Positions 1 to 4,121 of a stretch of 14,681 nucleotides of DNA are shown one piece after another. The stretch comes from Candidatus Kaiserbacteria bacterium RIFCSPLOWO2_01_FULL_54_13 (GTDB lineage Bacteria > Patescibacteriota > Minisyncoccia > Phycocordibacterales > UBA2100), in contig MFLZ01000008.1 of assembly GCA_001781685.1 (NCBI GenBank), positions 16,278 to 30,958 on the forward strand, written 5' to 3'. The notes beneath the pieces are model-generated. The model saw only the letters and a program-made list of their open reading frames with translations. It was not told the origin of the DNA and ran no database searches. Position 1 is the stretch's first letter. Each line of letters opens with the position of its first letter. The position numbers and the translations under genes were made by a program.

Positions 1-1
1 G

Positions 2-2119
2 GGCAAGCGCGACCAGACACTTCTCGGTGTGACCGGTTCGGGGAAGACCTTCACGATGGCGAACGTTATCGCGAAGTGGGGCAAACCCGCGCTCGTGATC
101 GCGCACAACAAAACGCTCGCGGCGCAGCTCGCCGCCGAGTATCGGGAGTTTTTTCCGAAAAGCGCGGTGCACTACTTCGTCTCGTATTACGATTATTATC
201 AGCCGGAGGCCTACGTTCCCATCACCGATACCTATATTGAGAAGGAAGCCCAGATAAACGAGGATATCGAGCGCCTGCGTCACGCGGCGACGCAGGCGCT
301 TCTCACGCGGCAGGACGTTATCGTAGTGGCCTCTGTCTCGTGTATTTACGGTCTTGGAAGTCCGCTTGAATATGAGAAAGTGAATCTCAAACTCACGAAG
401 GGTCAGAAACTTACCCGCGCCGAGCTCACGCGAAAGCTCGTGAGTCTGTACTTCGAGCGAACGACGGGAGATTTATCACCGGGAACATTCCGCGCTCTCG
501 GCGCGGGTGTCGAGGCGATGCCCGCTAACGAGCGCATTATCTATCGCATCGATCTCTCGGGAGGCAAGGTGGCGAAGATAGAGGAAATAGACGCGGTCAC
601 GCGAGAAATTGAAGGCGAACAAAAGGCCGTATTCATATTTCCGGCAAAGCACTACGTGACGCCGAAAGACGTGCAAGATGCGGCACTTGCAGACATCGAG
701 CAAGAACTTGCGGAGCGGTTGAAATTTCTGAACGCTGCCGGAAAGATCCTCGAAGCCGAGCGCCTAAAGCGCCGCACGCGGCAGGACATTGCGATGATTC
801 GTGAGTTTGGATTTTGCAGCGGCATAGAGAACTACTCGCGGCACTTCGACAGGCGCGCGCCCGGCAAGCCACCGTATACGCTCTTGTCGTACTTTCCCAT
901 GAGATCTTGTTCATCATGTCAAGGTAAGACCTTGCCATTACGTGGCAAGGTCTTACCTTGCCAAGTATGTCGAGGATTAGAGATGGTTCCCGACTTCTTA
1001 ACGATTATTGATGAGTCTCATGTCACCGTCCCGCAGATCGGCGGCATGTACGCGGGAGACCGTTCACGCAAGGAAACTCTCGTAGAGCACGGCTTCCGGC
1101 TTCCCTCGGCTGTGGACAATCGGCCGCTTACTTTTGAGGAATTTGTGGAGCGAACCGGGCAAACAATCTACACATCTGCGACTCCGGCTGCATACGAACT
1201 CAATCGGAGCGGCACGCCGGATAAGCAGCCCCGACGCTCGCGAAGCGAGGTCGGGGCCCCGACTGAAACGTCGGGGGTCATCCAACAAATTATTCGCCCC
1301 ACCGGCCTCGTAGACCCAGAAGTAATCGTGCGCCCCATCATCTCAGATGAACGACTTACGAAGTCGAACATGAACGACTTAATGAACGACTTACGAAGTC
1401 GTTCATATCTGGGGCAGGTCAAAGATTTCATCGCGGAAGCCGAAGAGGTGACAAAGCGCGGAGGCCGCTCGATGGTCACGGTCCTGACGAAGAAAATGGC
1501 GGAGGATCTCGCGCAGTTTCTCGCAGAGCGCGGCGTGAAGGCGCGCTACGTGCACAGCGACGTGAAGACAATCGAGCGCATTGAGATACTGCGGGATTTC
1601 CGCAAGGGTCCGCCAGCTGGCGGATTCGATGTCTTGGTGGGTGTCAATCTTTTACGTGAGGGTCTCGATTTGCCGGAAGTGGAGCTCGTGGGCATTCTCG
1701 ATGCTGATAAGGAAGGATTTCTGCGCTCCGAAGTCTCTCTTATCCAAACCATCGGGCGGGCGGCGCGGAACGTCTTGGGACGCGTTATCCTCTATGCGGA
1801 CCAGATGACCGGCTCGATGGAGCGGGCGATAGGAGAGACAGATCGCCGGCGCAAAATTCAAGTTGCGTACAACATGAAACACAAGATTACGCCAAAAACT
1901 ATCCAGAAACGCATTCACGATATCACGGGCGACATCGAGCGCTCCCGAAAGCGCGCTGTCAGCGAGCTCGTTCAGATGGACACCAGTGCCTTCGGCGGCG
2001 ACACGGCAAAACTCGTCAAAGAAAAGCGCCGCCAAATGCACGAGGCTGCCAACCGCCTCGACTTCGAGACCGCCGTTTTGTTGCGCGATGAGCTCCGCGA
2101 GCTTGAGAAGAAAGGATAG
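2..2119 (+). CDS. uvrB: UvrB, excinuclease ABC subunit B (5'-truncated by window edge)
   Basis: UvrB is the damage-verifying helicase-like subunit of nucleotide excision repair; UvrA loads it and it recruits UvrC. The frame is open from base 2 (GKRDQTLLGV) into Walker A GSGKTFT, so the true start lies about 35 codons upstream; the GTG at 29 is an internal Val. Visible landmarks are the beta-hairpin region YFVSYYDYYQPEAY, motif II DESH (about nt 1009), TSATP, GVNLLREGLDLPEV, QTIGRAARN and a C-terminal UVR domain (RRQMHEAANRLDFETAVLLR) that would contact UvrC. 705 residues are in the window, more than usual for this span, because of four insertions absent from textbook UvrB: about 30 aa after LLSYFP (a CxxC pair and palindrome C), 16 aa after TPAAYEL (A), 20 aa after RPII (B) and a few residues at RKGPPAGG. 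The helicase motifs are intact, so the protein is probably functional. murB follows 8 nt downstream. Confidence 0.97.
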   Translation, partial: GKRDQTLLGVTGSGKTFTMANVIAKWGKPALVIAHNKTLAAQLAAEYREFFPKSAVHYFVSYYDYYQPEAYVPITDTYIEKEAQINEDIERLRHAATQALLTRQDVIVVASVSCIYGLGSPLEYEKVNLKLTKGQKLTRAELTRKLVSLYFERTTGDLSPGTFRALGAGVEAMPANERIIYRIDLSGGKVAKIEEIDAVTREIEGEQKAVFIFPAKHYVTPKDVQDAALADIEQELAERLKFLNAAGKILEAERLKRRTRQDIAMIREFGFCSGIENYSRHFDRRAPGKPPYTLLSYFPMRSCSSCQGKTLPLRGKVLPCQVCRGLEMVPDFLTIIDESHVTVPQIGGMYAGDRSRKETLVEHGFRLPSAVDNRPLTFEEFVERTGQTIYTSATPAAYELNRSGTPDKQPRRSRSEVGAPTETSGVIQQIIRPTGLVDPEVIVRPIISDERLTKSNMNDLMNDLRSRSYLGQVKDFIAEAEEVTKRGGRSMVTVLTKKMAEDLAQFLAERGVKARYVHSDVKTIERIEILRDFRKGPPAGGFDVLVGVNLLREGLDLPEVELVGILDADKEGFLRSEVSLIQTIGRAARNVLGRVILYADQMTGSMERAIGETDRRRKIQVAYNMKHKITPKTIQKRIHDITGDIERSRKRAVSELVQMDTSAFGGDTAKLVKEKRRQMHEAANRLDFETAVLLRDELRELEKKG
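920..960. repeat. Family C palindromic insert in uvrB
   Basis: A perfect 18-bp inverted repeat (caaggtaagaccttgcca and its reverse complement) surrounds a 5-nt centre. Each arm contains a smaller palindrome, CAAGGT-aag-ACCTTG. It is read in phase 0 as QGKTLPLRGKVLPC. It lies between YTLLSYFP and DFLTIIDESH, where UvrB family members normally have only one or two residues. The same design and phase recur in uvrA at 4572-4613. Confidence 0.9.
1229..1276. repeat. Family A double-hairpin insert in uvrB
   Basis: Two abutting hairpins make 48 nt: ccccgac...gtcgggg (28 nt, loop gaa, one bulged g) followed by a degenerate 20-nt copy with the same arms. It starts exactly on a codon boundary and encodes PRRSRSEVGAPTETSG. 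It sits between SATPAAYEL and IQQIIRPTGL, which are nearly adjacent in ordinary UvrB. Related copies are in uvrA (6291-6344) and carB (7343-7390). Confidence 0.9.
1347..1406. repeat. Family B palindromic insert in uvrB
   Basis: A 60-nt element with outer arms atgaacgactt/aagtcgttcat and CGACTT-acg-AAGTCG units at both ends. The centre holds an extra 12-nt repeat (atgaacgactta) relative to the uvrA copy. It encodes DERLTKSNMNDL-MNDL-RSRS, the duplicated MNDL being the extra repeat. The uvrA copy (5145-5194) is read in the same phase as NERLRKSNMNDLRSRS. Confidence 0.9.
1609..1624. repeat. 16-bp perfect palindrome in uvrB
   Basis: tccgccagctggcgga is a perfect palindrome coding GPPAG within RKGPPAGGFDVLVG, where UvrB family members usually read about three residues fewer (RKGKFDVLVG-like). 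Its tccgcc/ggcgga arms resemble the larger palindrome in pgi (3362-3391), so it may be a reduced member of that type. Confidence 0.6.
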
Positions 2120-2122
2120 AAT
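2117..2122 (+). promoter_or_regulatory. Putative -10 for murB (leaderless)
   Basis: TAGAAT overlaps the uvrB stop codon and lies 5 nt before the murB ATG. The spacing matches the other leaderless-type starts in this window, and no well-placed Shine-Dalgarno sequence is seen. The alternative is simple read-through from uvrB. Confidence 0.45.
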
Positions 2123-2127
2123 GAGAC

Positions 2128-3048
2128 ATGCTTACAATAAAAGAACATGTCCAGATCGCACCGCTGACCACTTTCGGCATTGGTGGCCCGGCGCGATATT
2201 TTGTTGACGTGCGAACGGAGGACGAGATTCGCGCCGCGCTCGCGTGGGCACGCGAGCGCGGCCTGCGTTTCGTGGTTCTCGCGGGTAAGAGCAATGTCTT
2301 GGTGCCAGACGAAGGCTTAGACGCGCTCGTTATTAACATCACCAGCAACTCGTTTTCTTTCTCAGGAACGCAGCTATCAGCTGATGCTGGATGCAATTTG
2401 CTCACGCTAGTACGAGAGGCGACGAAGCGGGGCTTGGGCGGTTGGGAAAAATTAGCTGGTATTCCCGGCACCATGGGTGGCGCTGTGCGCGGCAACGCCG
2501 GGGCGTTCGGGCCGGAGATAAAAGATTTTGTAATCTCTGTTCGTGCTCTAAGTTCCCAGAGCGGAGAATATCGGGATTTCGTAAATCGCGACATCGGCTT
2601 TGCCTATCGCGACAGCTTCTTCAAGCGAGATCCGCAGTGGATCATCACGCGCGTACGAGTGAAATTGGCAAAGGCTGACCCTGCGGCGAGCGTGCGGTTC
2701 ACTGAGGAGACGATCGCGGAGCGCGAGAGGCGGCACATCCAGAACGTGCGCGCGGCGGGCTCGTTTTTTGTGAATCCGGTTGTGCCGCGCGCCATTCAAG
2801 AGTTGTTCGAACGCGAGAAGGGAGCGCCTGCCCGCGAGGGCAGAGTGCCGGCAGGCTGGCTCATCGAGAAAGTCGGCCTGAAGGGCGCGCGTGTGGGTGA
2901 CGCTGTCGCAAGCGGCCAGCACCCCAACTACCTCAAGAACGACGGGAAAGCGAGTGCAAAAGATGTTCTCGCGCTCGCGCAGAAGATAAAAGACGCTGTC
3001 CGTAAACAGTTTGGCATAGAACTCCAAGAAGAAGCTGTGGTATTGTAA
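2128..3048 (+). CDS. murB: MurB, UDP-N-acetylenolpyruvoylglucosamine reductase
   Basis: This FAD- and NADPH-dependent cytoplasmic enzyme makes UDP-N-acetylmuramate for peptidoglycan. The 306-aa product has the normal family order: an FAD-binding N-terminal domain (TTFGIGGPARYFV, LAGKSNVLVPDEG, LAGIPGTMGGAVRGNAGAFG), then YRDS with the conserved Arg at 161. GSFFVNP carries the proton-donor Ser at 212, followed by VPAGWLIEKVGLKG and HPNYLKNDGKASAKDVL, and a Glu near the C terminus (FGIELQEE). The length is ordinary. The ATG is favoured because it follows the uvrB stop by 8 nt and sits 5 nt after a -10-like TAGAAT. The reading frame contains two inverted repeats (2233-2262 and 2826-2856). It is probably co-directional with uvrB and pgi, each gene also having its own start-proximal promoter. 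Confidence 0.96.
   Translation: MLTIKEHVQIAPLTTFGIGGPARYFVDVRTEDEIRAALAWARERGLRFVVLAGKSNVLVPDEGLDALVINITSNSFSFSGTQLSADAGCNLLTLVREATKRGLGGWEKLAGIPGTMGGAVRGNAGAFGPEIKDFVISVRALSSQSGEYRDFVNRDIGFAYRDSFFKRDPQWIITRVRVKLAKADPAASVRFTEETIAERERRHIQNVRAAGSFFVNPVVPRAIQELFEREKGAPAREGRVPAGWLIEKVGLKGARVGDAVASGQHPNYLKNDGKASAKDVLALAQKIKDAVRKQFGIELQEEAVVL
2233..2262. repeat. 30-nt perfect inverted repeat in murB
   Basis: gccgcgctcgcgt, a gggc loop, then acgcgagcgcggc form a 13-bp perfect stem. It is in phase and ten codons long (AALAWARERG). Unlike the A-C families it replaces rather than extends a normal MurB helix, so codon bias in an Ala/Arg-rich helix could also produce it. Confidence 0.6.
2826..2856. repeat. 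Nested inverted repeat in murB
   Basis: gcctgcc...ggcaggc forms an outer 7-bp stem over 31 nt, and an alternative inner stem ctgccc-gcga-gggcag lies within it. The coded peptide is GAPAREGRVPAG. The VPAG part is conserved in MurB, so at most the left half is extra sequence. Confidence 0.45.
3038..3046 (+). promoter_or_regulatory. Extended -10 for pgi (leaderless)
   Basis: TGGTATTGT (TGn plus hexamer) overlaps the end of murB. Exactly 6 nt separate the hexamer from the pgi ATG, so transcription should begin at or next to the start codon. There is no Shine-Dalgarno sequence. Confidence 0.55.
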
Positions 3049-3052
3049 AAAT

Positions 3053-3667
3053 ATGTTCGAACCATATGCGGCACGCACGCACGAGAAGATGAAGGAGGTC
3101 TTGATGAGTCCCGATGCGCCGGGACCGGCTATCCACTACTACATGATCCGAGGTGGCTCGAAAAAGCGAAATATCACGGTGTGGGAATCGGGAACTGTCG
3201 GTGGTGAATACATCAAGACCTATGGGCACTACCACGTCGGGAAACTCGACGAGACGTATTGGGTAATCCAAGGAGAAGGCATTGCGCTCTTGCAGAAGCT
3301 TGTCGAGGATAATGGCAAGTCTGTGCCGGATCGTGTCGAGGAATTCAAGGCAATTCGAGTATCCGCCGGAGGCGGATCCGCCTACGGCGGAAAAGCTGTC
3401 AGCTCGATCTATATGCCCGCAGGCTACGGGCATCTTGTGGTCAATACGGGCAACACATGGCTCGTCACAGCCGACGACAGCCCAGTGGAAGGCGCAGGCG
3501 ACAGCGCCTCAATGCCCGGCCATGCGGATTACGAGCTCGTCAAACAAATGCGCGGCTTCGCCTACTATGTCGTCGAGCGTGACGGCAAACCCATGCTCGT
3601 CCCGAACAAACTCTACAAAGAAATCCGAGAAGCCGATTTCGGAGGGTTGAGTGTTCTAAAAAAGTAG
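3053..3667 (+). CDS. pgi: Cupin-type glucose-6-phosphate isomerase
   Basis: It interconverts glucose 6-phosphate and fructose 6-phosphate. The 204-aa product is a single cupin domain resembling the metal-dependent archaeal-type PGI, not the large classical enzyme. Metal ligands are visible as GHYHV (His59, His61), Glu67 in LDETYWV and His127 in MPAGYGH, followed by the family-typical VVNTG, HADYELVKQMRGFAYYVVERDGKP and VPNKLYK. The ATG is chosen because it begins the conserved N terminus and sits 6 nt after an extended -10. A 30-nt palindrome adds SAGGGSAYGG (residues 104-113) between the two metal-binding motifs, in the loop before the strand carrying MPAGYGH. The small size fits a reduced genome. 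Confidence 0.88.
   Translation: MFEPYAARTHEKMKEVLMSPDAPGPAIHYYMIRGGSKKRNITVWESGTVGGEYIKTYGHYHVGKLDETYWVIQGEGIALLQKLVEDNGKSVPDRVEEFKAIRVSAGGGSAYGGKAVSSIYMPAGYGHLVVNTGNTWLVTADDSPVEGAGDSASMPGHADYELVKQMRGFAYYVVERDGKPMLVPNKLYKEIREADFGGLSVLKK
3362..3391. repeat. 30-nt palindromic insert in pgi
   Basis: tccgccggaggcgga is followed by its near-perfect reverse complement with a single mismatched pair. The element is exactly ten codons in phase (SAGGGSAYGG). It lies between IRV and the conserved SIYMPAGYGH, where other cupin PGIs need only a short turn. Confidence 0.8.
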
Positions 3668-3687
3668 GGCGCGGTGGTGCCGCGCCC
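3657..3687 (-). terminator. Intrinsic terminator for the small minus-strand gene
   Basis: On the minus strand gggcgcgg-cacca-ccgcgccc (8-bp stem) is followed by TACTTTTTT, 15 nt after the stop of the minus-strand ORF. The same stem could form in the pgi transcript but lacks a U tract in that direction. Confidence 0.75.
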
Positions 3688-3702
3688 AATCGTCGTCTCA
3701 TA

Positions 3703-3942
3703 CTACCCGTGACGGTAGCAAGAAACGACAAGGATTCCCGAGTTGTTCCGGCGAGAGTCATAGTTGACCTCGCCGTACTGGCTGCGTGCGTCGATGACAA
3801 TTTCTTGTTCATCGACTCTCAGCTCTATCCGCACCAGCTCGTCGCCGTGCTGCCCCCGCTTCTCAATCACGACGAAACCTGTCGTAATCTCGAGGCGTAG
3901 CGGATTCTCTCGGTCAGCTCGCATTCGGGCTTCGTCTGCCAT
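3703..3942 (-). CDS. Small hypothetical protein, 79 aa
   Basis: I do not recognise this protein. It begins MADEARMRADRENPLRLEI and is soluble-looking, with no membrane segment; the middle is rich in Glu, Arg and Val in an alternating, beta-strand-like pattern, and it ends VVSCYRHG. Support for a real gene is contextual. AGGGAG lies 6 nt before the ATG, an intrinsic terminator follows the stop closely, and the ORF fills an otherwise empty gap between pgi and uvrA while overlapping neither. The Shine-Dalgarno sequence contrasts with the leaderless style of the neighbouring conserved genes. It may be a lineage-specific or acquired gene. The function is unknown. Confidence 0.6.
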   Translation of the reverse strand: MADEARMRADRENPLRLEITTGFVVIEKRGQHGDELVRIELRVDEQEIVIDARSQYGEVNYDSRRNNSGILVVSCYRHG

Positions 3943-4066
3943 TGTGCTCTCCCTGGTGCCACCGTGCCGACCTGTTCGGCTCGGTTGAGACTTGCAGACA
4001 GTGGTCCACGGAGCGCCAAGCGCACCATGACATATTTATGAAAATCACGCAAGTTTGCACTGGATA

Positions 4067-4075
4067 TGTTATATT
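4067..4075 (+). promoter_or_regulatory. Extended -10 for uvrA
   Basis: TGTTATATT is an extended -10 about 46 nt before the uvrA ATG; no convincing -35 is seen. The start site would be near 4082, giving a leader of about 40 nt with a weak cccc...gggg hairpin (4089-4108) and no Shine-Dalgarno sequence. No other in-frame start exists downstream of a TAG at 4092-4094. This gene therefore departs from the leaderless pattern of the others. Confidence 0.5.
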
Positions 4076-4121
4076 CGTTCGTACCAACCCCTAGCGCAAA
4101 GCGGGGGTCGGAACCATTTGT

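Noticed and set aside
1229..1276. The uvrB family A copy considered to be inserted in reverse orientation, because its antisense reading also resembles the uvrA peptide
   Set aside because: The element is itself an inverted dimer, so both strands resemble each other; the pattern of which hairpin has decayed does not fix an orientation.
2016..2594. 192-codon minus-strand open frame across the uvrB-murB junction
   Set aside because: Antisense to two strongly conserved genes; the Ser/Arg-rich translation is typical of a shadow frame in GC-rich DNA.
3484..3511. aggcgc...gcgcct inverted repeat in pgi
   Set aside because: Only 6 bp with a loose loop in GC-rich coding sequence; not distinguishable from chance.
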